Source: Crambe crambe (lineage: Eukaryota; Porifera; Demospongiae; Poecilosclerida; Crambeidae). Taken from it: a stretch of DNA of 64,000 nt. Position 1 is the stretch's first letter; the number at the start of each line of letters is the position of its first letter. A program made the translations under genes and the position numbers. Shown here in pieces: positions 1-9,906 of this stretch. The notes beneath the pieces were generated by a model. That model did not search any database, was not told where the DNA came from, and saw only the letters and a program-made list of their open reading frames with translations. The stretch is from NCBI GenBank assembly GCA_963924555.1, contig OZ004582.1:9085927-9149926 (forward strand), in the 5' to 3' direction.

Positions 1-1
1 A

Positions 2-2241
2 AACTTTCTTGAGAGAATTTCTACTTATTATGGAACCTCGGCAGGTGCCTTTGCATCTACTTTCGCAGCTTGTGGACAAGATGTGATAATACCTCATCTC
101 AACCTCAAACAACTCTATAAAGAATCAAAAGAATACTGGTTTGGACTCTACAACCCCTTCTTTGACTTTTACGGAATGTTGACAAATTTTCTGCATGATT
201 TTCTGCCAGAGAATGCCCATATGATGTGCAGGGATGTAGTGAAGATTGGTCTCTCTGTTATTCAGAGCAATGGACGATTGAAGAATTGGGTGGTGACTGA
301 TTTCAGAACGAAAACAGAGTTGATCAATGTAAGAGAATTAGCTAGCTAGCTAAGTACTGAAGAGGTGAATCAGGCAGCTAATAATGAATATTCTCTAGCT
401 AAAATATTCTGGACCAACACAAAAAATTTAATGAATGGTGGAATGAGTTGTCTTAATAGCAAGATGGTTTCTTTCAGGAGGCTGAAATAGCTGGAATAGG
501 TGCTGTAGGGAACATGGTCTTAATAGAGAGGCTTATGATAAGGTGGTCTGATTCACTGACTGTATAATTATTAATAATTAGCTATAAGCAGCTGCTCATT
601 GATTACTTGGTAGTTATAGCAATCAATCACTGTTATTATTATTTCTCAGGTTATTATTGCTTCTAGTTTCATCCCAGGATATGCTGGTTTTAAAGACCTC
701 CCCAAAATAAGAGGCAAGGTTAGAAAACTACTATAATTTATTACCATAATAATGTCCATGCATCCCCTACCTAATATCCTATAATGCAGCTATTATTTCC
801 CCATCATAATAATAATACTAATTAAGTATAAAGCTCTGAAAGCTGGCCAATATAGGTAGGTAGCTACCGGCCATGGAGCTACAATGTTGCACAATTTAGC
901 AGTCCCTGAGGAAAAGGTTGATGGTGGAACTGGGACCTATAGAGAGGTTGTCCTCTTTTGGAGGTTATTTTTAGCTAGCTATAGAGTACATAATACATAT
1001 AGCTATACACAAAGATGCTTTTTTGTTGAGAGGTTTGCCTCCTTCGCAGTAGCTAGCTAGCTACACTGTAAAAAAATAAGTGTTAAGTGTGCTAGCTATG
1101 GACACTTTGGTGTGTGAAAAGTGTCCGTATTGGGACAAAATGTCCCAATATGGTGTCCATAGCATACTTTTGTTTGTTTTACGGTGTATTGTCCTTTATT
1201 GGAGGTTCTATATACTGTATCTAGATATCAACCTTGCCTTAAACATACAATATTATAGTAACCATGGTAATGTTCTAGCTATATTTATTTAGCTCCATTA
1301 TTATAGAGATGCTTTGATGGAGGGTTTACTAGCAGCATCCTGCACTTGTCTGATCCCGATGTCATTACTGTGACTGCATTCTCGGGAATGTGCGACATAT
1401 GCCCTCAGGGGATAGAACCCTGTAGCCCCATCATGGTCCTGATGTGCGACCAGCCCATGTTGGTCTCTCGCAGTAACCTCTACAGACTCTCCAACTGCCT
1501 CAAGCCATCTTCGTGGGATTACATGGATGATCTATGTCACATGGGTTATAGGGACTGTCTTTCTTATCTTTCGATAGAAGGTAAGTCAATAGCTACTAGC
1601 TACAATTAACAGTGAAAAACCTCAATAAACACTACAAAGGACCATCTAAAAATACTTCTTATTCCAAAAGAGGCAGGGCCCCCAAGTGTAATCTTGTGTG
1701 GAACATTGGGGTCAGCCATTTTTGTCTTAACACTGTGGGTTGGTGAAAATTATTGGGACCTTATGTAGAGAGGCTGTGGAGGGTCCCACTGTAGAGGTTA
1801 AAATGTGCTTATGTCCTCTTTTGGAGTGTTGACCTTTTTTATCAGTGGTATCACTAAATCATGTGACGTCTGTATGTCCCACACAATGAACTCCTCATCT
1901 CCACCTTACTCTGTATAATAGGCTTTATACAACATCCTCTCAAGACTTATGACCCCTCTCTATTTTCGGCTTCCACTAAGAATAACAGACTCAAATCATG
2001 TGACTGTGACTATTGTCCTTGTAACCACAACTACTGCTCAAAGATGATGAGGACCTCTACATCTGAGTCCTCGATCCCATCGGATGATGGAAAGATCTTT
2101 GGTGACCAATCAGGTGGTAATCATGTGACATCCACACGGAGGAATCATAGAAGCAAGAATAGTGTAATAGGCTTCAGTGTTTTTATTCTTTCTTTCCTTT
2201 TTGCCACAGCCTTACTCAATTATTTCATCGTGGAGAGGTGA
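2..2241 (+). CDS. Patatin-like phospholipase / ATGL-type lipase (PNPLA1-5 family), 5' end missing
   Basis: Four exons are seen: <2-328, 650-718, 1307-1580 and 1922-2241, all GT-AG with consistent phase. The window begins inside the first, so the start and oxyanion-loop motif are absent. Exon 1 carries the nucleophile elbow GTSAG (Gly-X-Ser-X-Gly). Exon 2 reads VIIASSFIPGYAG. Exon 3 begins RCFDGG, the second half of the Ser-Asp dyad, followed by FSGMCDICPQG, typical of PNPLA1-5 (adiponutrin/ATGL). Family members hydrolyse acylglycerols at lipid droplets or membranes. The last exon encodes a Cys-rich stretch (CDCDYCPCNHNYC) and ends with one hydrophobic segment (about 20 residues, VIGFSVFILSFLFATALL), suggesting a C-terminal membrane anchor that the neighbouring gene lacks. 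It is convergent with the - strand paralogue, with 211 bp between the stops. Family assignment is firm; the anchor and substrate are inferred. Confidence 0.85.
1090..1164. repeat. Imperfect hairpin in PNPLA intron
   Basis: The sequence folds on itself around TATTGGGACAAAATGTCCCAATA, with outer arms CTATGGACAC and GTGTCCATAG. It lies in the intron before exon 3, next to a decayed MITE-like stretch at about 890-1070 (GAGAGGTTGTCCTCTTTTGG). It is probably a mobile-element remnant. Confidence 0.6.
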
Positions 2242-2452
2242 AGCTTTGTCAACCCAATAGCTAAATAAATAAATAAATAACTGACCAAAAGAGATTGCAT
2301 AGTATAACCTATAATATTTATTATAATGCACAATACAAACTAAATTATTGCAAATTTTTTATTGTAAATTGATGGTTAATTAATGATGAAGAAGGTAGCT
2401 TTTATTGCTACTCTGAAAATAAATGTTTAATACTGAGTCTGTGTGCCATTAG

Positions 2453-2538
2453 TTAGAACATGAACATTGAACTTGGGTAACTGCTGATAATGCTGCCAAA
2501 GAGTCCGTTTTCATGAGGTTCTTCTTCGCTGTAAAGGA

Positions 2539-2594
<56 letters not shown>

Positions 2595-5500
2595 AAACCA
2601 TAATAGTTATCTACAAGCCTGTGAGATGGTAAAAGAAGATACAATGAATGAAAAACTTATTTCAACATACATGATGATGTCCATGTCTTTCACTTCCTTC
2701 TTGTCCTGTGTCTTCCTCAGTGCTGACCAATGGAATGGCATAATCTGCCGATGGTAACAGGACCGTAGCATCCACGATACACTACAAGCAATGATTACTG
2801 ATTATATATAGACTGTGAGGGGAGTTTCTACCAAGATTTGGGATTTTTGGTTTTTTGACTTTCTTGTATACATCCTGTAATCACCAGCTAGGATGTTGTA
2901 CTCACCCATGCCATGACAATTGAAGAACCAGTTTAGCCGGATATTTAATGACCTTGGATACCACCATCCTCACTCTTCCTTCCGATTTCTCCATCAAGTC
3001 TTCCAAGAGGAACAGATCTGACTCGTCCAATTGAGACTCTTTGTGGCCAAAACGTCTTATCAAAAGTGTAGCTAAAGAATAAACAGTTACATGTTATAAT
3101 TTTTACAACCTCAAAATACAGTACAGTAAGTCTGTTAGCTAGAACTGCTGAATTCTTGACTGAATTTCTAATAACCCACACTCCATTGATTCAGAAGTAG
3201 GAATTCAGTCAAAAATAGAGGAAGCTTTTACAGTTATAGACTGGCTTAACGTGAATTATAAAGTTCAAACAACCAGGTAATACCTTTTTCTGTTCCTCTT
3301 AGATCTAATCCCTTTTCGAAGTCCTCCAGGGGGGAAGACGAAACAGACCCCCTCTCACTGTCTCCCGAACAACTGAAAAATTCTCCACTGGCTGATAAAG
3401 TCATGGAAGTCATCCTTGAGTGGTTGCCGGTCGAGTCACATGACCCAGTGCCACTGCATAGTACTTCATTGGTACATGATACAATGGAGGATCTCCGTTT
3501 TTGGATGACTGGATCTGGAACCAGACCTGCACAGCATGTAGGCCACAAGATTACAATAAAACTTTCTCAATATGGACACTTAAAAAAGTGTCCAGATTAG
3601 AGAGGTGTCCTCATTTCAGGGGTGGATTAATATCACACATTTGAAGTATCCAGGTGTCATTAAAACAGGCCTCATGGCTATGTTATAGCTACCAGTGACT
3701 TGCCAGCACCATTAGAAATCATTAGCACTAATCCTGTCAAAATTAACAGTGCATGCTTTAGTTTATCATGTGACTGAATACCTTCACTATTATGGTTTCC
3801 ATACCATGGCAACCAAACAGTTGTCATGGCAATGAAAGTTCAAAGTCAGTATGGTAGAGATTATTCATATCTGGAGGATTATCAATCAGTTGTGAATGGT
3901 ATGTAATCATGCACTTATAAATATTATTATACTAACCACCAACAGGAAGTTAAGTGTACACACAATTCCATTTACTGCTCAATTCTACAGTGGAACCTCC
4001 AAATAATGGACATACTTGGGACCAAGCATTTTGTTCTTTGTAGAAGGTTATTTTGTTTAGAGTGTGTATTACACATGTAAGGTACTCCTTTGTGGGGAGG
4101 TTTGTCCTCTTTCAGAGTCTTTATCGGAGGATCCAACTGTAATTCTTTCAGTTATGTAGCAGTAATTGATAGGGATTTACCCTCTTTGCGTAGGAATGAG
4201 AGACAATCCTGATATCCCTGGTGATATAGCTCCTCCAGTTCATCCCAAGATGTGGGACAGAGACTCTTTGCCAGTCTCATGAAGTTTTTAGGACTGAGTA
4301 GCATTGGCTGATCACATATGTTGATCATGTGCTGAGTGTTGGATTCCCCCCGGGGGCAGATGTCACAGAATCCCGAAAACGGGGTCACCGTGATGACGTC
4401 AGGATCAGAGACACAGGGGATGTTGCTGGTTATCCCTCCATCCATACACCGCTAAATAAAGTAAGACAAGAAGAGACAAGGTTTAAATCACACACACACC
4501 AACATACCCTACAAAGTGGTTTATTGATAATGAAATCTCAATAATGGGATAAGGCTGCCGTTATTTTTTATCTTCCGTTGAGAGGTAGTGCTCTCCTTTT
4601 GAAATGATCTGTGTTACTGTGTGCCAATGTCAAATGTCTTTTCTCACTCATATTATATTATGCATACACCAGAGATCACAACCGAGGCTATAAAAGGGGT
4701 GATGTTTGATCAATCCACCTGTCTAATTTGATCACAAATTCCATCAATGCAAATACGATATTATGTCTAGGTAAGATGCAATGTATTTGCTGGAACAGCA
4801 TCTACAGCTGTCTTTACGGTCACAGTTGTTCACTAACATTATCCCAATGTATTGATCTCTTGATATGACACAGTACAATCTGTGCAAGCAATCACCTTTA
4901 GTACATCAAAATGCTGTATGATTTCAATGCCTTATAGCTCAACCATGCCAGGATTCTTTCATTGGCCACTAGCTTCCACACTCAGAAACCAAAAAGGAAG
5001 TACATCAAGAATTGATGGCATCATTCATTGATCACAGGCAAACATACTCATTATTATGTAATTGATTCCACTGTGGTTAATTCCACGAAACCAATGGTGC
5101 TTTAGCTAAACAGTACTGGAGTCCTGACCATACTTGAAAGCAGTGTTTATAAACATGGGAAGCACCACTGAAATCATCCATCCTGTTATGGTGCTTTGCC
5201 AATACACTAAAAAATTTTCTCATGGAGCCTGTTCCATTCATGTGCATGTGCATATGAATGTTTGCCAGATCAGAATTATTTGGTGTACTAATTAATTGAA
5301 TATTACAGTATAATGCTAATTTTCATGGGGCAAATTTTTGTTGTTGTTGTTGTTTTTGTTTGTTTTATGGACTGTGAACCACATAAACTATATTGTGCTA
5401 TAATTATGGCACTAATATCTACTACTATTATAGTAACTGATAATCATTGTCCAAATTATCACCATAATGATAACAGCCACACTCAATAGTACTATCATTA

Positions 5501-6658
5501 GTGTAGTGAGAGACATGTGAGCTGTTCATAGTAGTGTATACACGCAATTGGTGATAACCAATGAAAAGTGGAGAATGAGGAATTTCACACCCTGTTGCAT
5601 CATGAGAGAACCCTTCAATGAGAATTAAAGTCTATTTGCATTCACCTGTAGCACCTTGATCATTCACTATAACTGCTATGACTTTCTCAATTCTTTAAAT
5701 TTCAAACACCAGCAGAGAGAGTGGATAATCAGTTCTCTGTTGATACATTGAACTAGAAATTTGGTTAAGAATTGAGAAAGGTTATAGCAAATGATCAAGG
5801 TGGCAGGTGAATGCAAATAGACCCGTTATGGAGTTTTGAATAAGTCAAATAACTCACTTTGCCTCTGATTAGTGGGAGATTCTTAAAACCAGCATACACA
5901 GGAATGAAACTACTAGCAACAATGATCTGCAATGCAATAGGTAATATTATTATGGCTTGCCATAATCCAGAATCAACATTGAGAATAATAATTATTATTG
6001 TTTTGACAAAGCTCTAAATAATGGGAAATGATATTATTATAACTTAACAAAAGCTTCTAAATTAGTTAAGTATCAATAGGGAAATGATAATTTAATGCCT
6101 TAATACTACATTAACTATTAAATTTTGTCTTAGCTATAGACTTTAAAGTCTACTCACATTTATTAGTTCCTTTCTTGTTCTGAAGTCTGATACCAGCCAA
6201 TTAGTCGGCATGCCATTGTCTCCAAAAACAGTGAGGCTGATTTTGACTTTATTCCTGCACAAAACGTGGGCATTTTCTGGCAGATAGCCTTCAAGAAACA
6301 CCCTCAATCGAGCGTAGAGATCAAATGAAAGACTGTACATCCCAAACCAGTACTTCCTGGAAGCTTCGAACGTCTTCTTGACCCATTTGTAAGGAATCAT
6401 TGGATCTGTTCGACAAGCAGCACACACAGCTGTAATGGCACCAGCTGATGCTCCATAAAAAGTATCAAACTCCGAAAAAAGATGAGGTGCATGGTCCACC
6501 ACGCACTTCCCAACTCCAACGTGATAGACTCCTAAGAATCCACACCCTCCAAAGGAGATTTGGAGTGTCTTGTTGGTCTCTGTACTGTCATTAAAATGGA
6601 GTGTTCTCAGTGATGGTCTTTGAGGCTTTGAAGATCTTCCTTCTGAAGATTCTGACAT
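2453..6658 (-). CDS. Patatin-like phospholipase / ATGL-type lipase (PNPLA1-5 family), complete
   Basis: Seven exons on the - strand: 6158-6658, 5858-5926, 4181-4451, 3284-3526, 2906-3071, 2671-2781, 2453-2528. They total 1437 nt, or 478 residues. All junctions are GT-AG and phases agree. Exon 1 starts MSESSEG and carries the glycine-rich oxyanion loop SFGGCGFLG and the nucleophile GASAG. Exon 2 is IIVASSFIPVYAG. Exon 3 has RCMDGG (catalytic Asp) and FSGFCDICPRG, then an ATGL-like helical region ending YHQGYQDCLSFL. The C-terminal half is Ser-rich and poorly conserved, without an obvious membrane anchor. Family role: triacylglycerol or phospholipid hydrolysis at lipid droplets. Compared with its two pseudo-exon copies at 12 and 29 kb, this gene lacks seven residues near the N-terminus and six residues before FEASRKYW, both consistent with in-frame slippage deletions. 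The paralogue on the + strand keeps residues at the second site, so the deletion is probably derived. Start chosen at the only upstream ATG giving the full loop. Confidence 0.88.
2536..2596. repeat. (GAAA)n microsatellite
   Basis: About 15 GAAA units. Read on the - strand they form a (TTTC)n run immediately before the TTTACAG acceptor of the last PNPLA exon, so the repeat serves as that intron's polypyrimidine tract. Confidence 0.95.
3986..4141. mobile_element. TA-flanked MITE, CAGTGGAACC family
   Basis: The left end is TA-CAGTGGAACCTCC and the right end is GGATCCAACTG-TA, inverted with small mismatches. The body has GGACATACTTGGGACC and GAGGTTTGTCCTCTTTCAGAG, which recur in the other copies listed here. 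It sits in a PNPLA intron. Confidence 0.75.
5631..5822. repeat. Long inverted repeat (MITE-like) in PNPLA intron 2
   Basis: A left arm of about 70 bp starting TCTATTTGCATTCACCTG is repeated inverted at the right end (CAGGTGAATGCAAATAGA). The arms also share TTGATCATT and CTCAATTCTT with mismatches. The hairpin loop is about 55 bp. No coding sequence is visible. Confidence 0.7.
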
Positions 6659-6977
6659 GTTAATCAGATTGATGACTCTCCAGCTGAAGGAGTCAAACTA
6701 TCTTCTAGCTAGGTATAGCTATCAGGATAAGCTTTACTCTGGCTAGCTTAATTCGGACTGACAGGTAACCGTTCACCACAGAGTTGAAGCCGTCCCACGA
6801 AGATCTAAACGTTGCGGTCTAGACAGAGCTTTAGGGCGTATTGTGGGTGTGTAGAGGTTGGTCTTGTTTAGCCGGAAGCGTACTCGAAACTCGTGCTCAT
6901 TACTGGAAGTTATGTCATAGCATCTAACCCTGGCCACGCCCATTACATTCCATTGCGCATGCGTAGTGAGTGCATAC
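6659..6977. promoter_or_regulatory. Spacer between PNPLA start and first array fragment; array-type promoter remnant
   Basis: The first part is PNPLA 5' flank, shared with the copies after 12612 and 29592. From about 6893 (GGAAGTTATGTCATAG, then GGCCACGCCC and TTGCGCATGCGTAGTGAG) it matches the region upstream of the intact genes at 14655 and 31652. GCGCATGCG resembles an NRF1-type palindrome. This promoter is joined directly to the 3' half of an array gene. Confidence 0.65.
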
Positions 6978-7695
6978 AGTATATATGATCCCAACATTCC
7001 TATTGCCAGCGAAATGCCATATTTCATACCTGTTATAATTTTATTGGCATTTTTCACTATTTCCCCAATATTAATTTTGGCTTTATACCCCATCAAACAC
7101 ATTCGGATGATTTTATTTCTACTCTGTTGCAAGGATATTCGTTGCCTGAAGTCCTTCGTGGATGCCTTCCAGGGTCACTATAAAGATGGGACCAACGAAA
7201 CACGTGACTACAGGGCTATGGCAAGCCTTCAGTTCATTGTCAGGGCTGTATTAGTCTATAATGATAGGCAGTATGGTATACGTCCTAATAGATTGGTACA
7301 TGTGCAAGGCAACATTATCCTACTGATGTGTTTATCTACTTGCTACTTAGTCATTCAACCATACAGGAAGAAATACATGAATGTTATCGAAGGTATCTTG
7401 TACACATTCACTGCAATAATGATAGTTTCACTTGGATCGCTTAAATTCAATCAGGATGGCCTTTATTGTGCTGAGATGTATTTAAAGCTAGTACTGATAT
7501 TACTACCCTCATTGCTGTATTGTAAAAAAATTGGTGAAGATGGCATTTCAGTCCAAAAATTTAAGTAATTGTTTGAAGAATCGTCTACTCAAGAAGAAAG
7601 GAAGTGCTGATGCTCCGATAGCAATTGAAGAGAGCCTTCCTTACAGATTGACTTCTTCTAATGGATATACACTACTACTTAAAGACAAAAAATGA
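6978..7695 (+). pseudogene. Array membrane protein, 3' half only (truncated and frameshifted)
   Basis: This is the left-most array relic. The reading frame joins the family at YDPNIPIASEMPYF and continues through PVIILL, LLCCKDIRCLKSFVDAF and IQPYRKKYMN. The signal peptide, ectodomain and first membrane segments are missing. The upstream DNA is the promoter of a different array gene (14655 type), so an internal deletion fused that promoter to the 3' half of a 17003-type gene. Near 7520 a small deletion shifts the frame, giving a stop at 7568. The tail then continues in another frame to the stop at 7693-7695 (SLPYRLTSSNGYTLLL). An ATG at 6966 in the fused promoter opens a 200-codon frame, so a short multi-pass peptide could still be made, but nothing shows that it is. 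Confidence 0.85.
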
Positions 7696-7927
7696 TTTCA
7701 AAAACTACTTGCATACTTCCCCATCCATTGATAACTCCCCAGTGTGATTTTAACTATTTCATACTAGTTTTGTTTACAAGTTCAAATTTTCATTATCTTT
7801 TTTTTAAGCATTCATAGCTATTAGCAATAGTTATAATAGTGAAAAATTGTTGATCTTTCAATTGTAAAAACCAATCTACTACATGTATGATATAGTTAGC
7901 TCTCCACACCAATGACACCATAATAAT

Positions 7928-8156
7928 TACAGTGGAACCCTCCGATAAAGGGTCCAAGAAAAGGACAACTTTCCAACAAAGGACACTCTTTTGGACCCCT
8001 TTCCATTAGTCTTGCGGGCCAGACCCTTTACCAAAGGGTCGGGCCCGCGAGACTACCTTTCCATAGCATCAGCTAGTACATTTTCAACCTCCAAGAAAAG
8101 GATAACCTCATAAAGTGGCTGATTCCAAAAGTCCTTTACTCGGAGGTTCCACTGTA
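7928..8156. mobile_element. TA-flanked MITE, CAGTGGAACC family
   Basis: Ends are TA-CAGTGGAACCCTCC and GGAGGTTCCACTG-TA. The interior has the sub-repeats CCTCCAAGAAAAGGATAACC and CAACAAAGGACACTC. A local inverted repeat, GGGTCCAAGA/CTTGCGGGCCAGACCC, makes this copy longer than most. Confidence 0.85.
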
Positions 8157-8508
8157 TACTGACTAGTTATGTGCGTCTATAACTGTACACTGTAAAAACA
8201 AGAGCACATACTTTATACTACAGGAATGTTCCCTGTAACAGATAGGTATGCAGTTTATGCCTTACCGTTTACAGAGAGCATTCCTTAGATATGCAATGCA
8301 CACTTTCATTTTTAGAGTGTATACTACAGGTGTGCAGAGTTCAGTGATCCTGTCTCGTCAAACCGGTTATGTCCAGTTTTGCTGACTGTTCAATATTAAG
8401 ATGAGTTTTTTGAATAGTTGATTAAGGCTTCTAGACTAGTCATTCAGGAGCATATTTTTTTGTTATATCAAGCCCACTCAATGCAGGGGCAGAAACACCA
8501 CAACAAAA

Positions 8509-8511
<3 letters not shown>

Positions 8512-8548
<37 letters not shown>
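8512..8548. repeat. Homopolymer tract of 37 G
   Basis: An uninterrupted G run in spacer DNA. Its length in an assembly is likely unreliable. Confidence 0.95.
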
Positions 8549-8693
8549 CTGGTGGCACATACCACAATGTACTAATAATACATGTATTATTATCAACTTT
8601 TAAAAAGTGGGGGGCCCCAGTATCTCTGCCACTGCAATGTAGGCAGGAAATAGCTAACACCTCAAAATAGATGAAGATGAACATCCATGTGGT

Positions 8694-9126
8694 CAGTTTC
8701 GAGTGTGTGTATAACCATAACAATCTTGAAAACTTGCAAAACAGTAAAATAAATACATCTCTATAGCTATGTAGCTACACTCAAAGTGACTAGCTATATA
8801 TCTAAGGAACGCTCTCTGTAAACAGTAAAGTATAAACTACTGTTGTTATGGTGAAGCTAACAGTACACACTTTAGCACACTTAATACTCTTTGTAAACAG
8901 TAAAGTATAAACTACTGTTGTTATGGTGAAGCTAACAGTACACACTTTAGCACACTTAATACTCTTTGTAAACAGTAAAGTATAAACTACTGTTGTTATG
9001 GTGAAGCTAACAGTACACACTTTCACTTTTAGAGTGTAGCTACATAGCTATGAAGATATTATTTTATGTACTACATATCTTGCATGTCTTCAAGATTGTT
9101 ATACACACATGTCAAACTCGAAACTT
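8694..9126. mobile_element. Non-autonomous TIR element with internal 75-bp tandem repeat
   Basis: The left arm GTGTGTATAACCATAACAATC...CTATGTAGCTACACTC is repeated inverted at the right (GAGTGTAGCTACATAG...TTCAAGATTGTTATACACAC). The arms are about 85 bp with few mismatches. Three copies of a 75-bp unit (about 8803-9030, anchored at AACAGTAAAG at 8821, 8896 and 8971) lie between them. A shorter relative without the tandem repeat is at 19430-19590 and 36364-36520. Confidence 0.8.
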
Positions 9127-9726
9127 ACTGAATGGATTCATGTCAGCATTATAAACCTGTTATATATTTTTTATTGGTTTGTTTGTTGTTGTTTTTTGTT
9201 ATTCATGCATAGCTATTAGCAACAAGTTGCCATGACAATGAAAATTAGTTGACCTTTCATTGTAAAATAGATAGTTAGCTAGTACATTACCCACACCATT
9301 AGACTGTATTCATATATGTAGGTGTAGGAACAACTTTCTGATAGGTGCATGGCAAGAATGTGCTTTCCTGTCTTATACTAATTCATGGTTCGGTTGGCAT
9401 GCCAGCTCTATATCCACACTGAGTGGACATAGAGTTCAGTGTGGACATATAGCTGGCTCATCCGGAAAATAACTTTAATGATATTCTAGTCTGTACACAG
9501 TTGAGATATTATGAGCCTACACTTGAGGGGACAATTAATAATCTAACGACTGCACAAGAGTAAACTGACATAATAGCTACACAGAAGAATTTAATGACTG
9601 CATAAGAGTAAACTGAATATCCTACTAGCTAAGCATTCACTGTCCACTGTCCAAGCTCTTGATACCATAGCTAGTTTAATTAGCTAATGGCTGAATCAAA
9701 TACTTCAAACAACATGAAGATGAAAT

Positions 9727-9841
9727 TCTATTAGGTCCGCTTTGAGTTTAACATGTATGGGACATCTTGAAATAGTAAATAGCTAAATAAAAAAACAAAT
9801 ACCTTAATAGCAAGCTAGATGCTAACTTTATAGCTATAAAA
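9727..9841 (+). promoter_or_regulatory. Array promoter, TCCATTAG/TATA class (upstream of broken gene)
   Basis: It has TCTATTAGGTCCGCTTT at 9727-9743 (a drifted version of the element at 20251) and TATAAAA at 9835-9841, 65 bp before the ATG at 9907. Upstream signals are kept although the gene is broken. Confidence 0.6.
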
Positions 9842-9906
9842 TCAAGGGATACTAGCTAGCTATACTCTGATTCAGCTCTGGCCACTATAATAAATATAAG
9901 AAAATT

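Larger units (their letters stand above)
7696..9726. other. Gene-free spacer with repeats
   Basis: No coding potential is seen. It resembles, with extra insertions, the spacers at 18.7-20.4 and 35.7-37.3 kb (shared GCAGAGTTCAGTGATCCTG and the MITE). It contains a MITE, a 37-G tract and a TIR element with a 75-bp tandem repeat, listed separately. Confidence 0.7.

Noticed and set aside
2453..2644. FLSFFLSF repeat ORF
   Set aside because: Translation of the (GAAA)n microsatellite upstream of the real last PNPLA exon. Only 2453-2528 is coding.
6773..7132. 119-codon - strand ORF near the first array relic
   Set aside because: It is antisense to membrane-segment codons and the fused promoter, and has no independent homology.
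8418..8723. ORFs with poly-Gly or poly-Pro through the G tract
   Set aside because: They are created by the 37-G homopolymer, with no family resemblance and no promoter or splice context.
8803..9030. CRISPR-like array of 75-bp repeats
   Set aside because: The units are contiguous without spacers and lie inside a TIR element in a eukaryotic genome.
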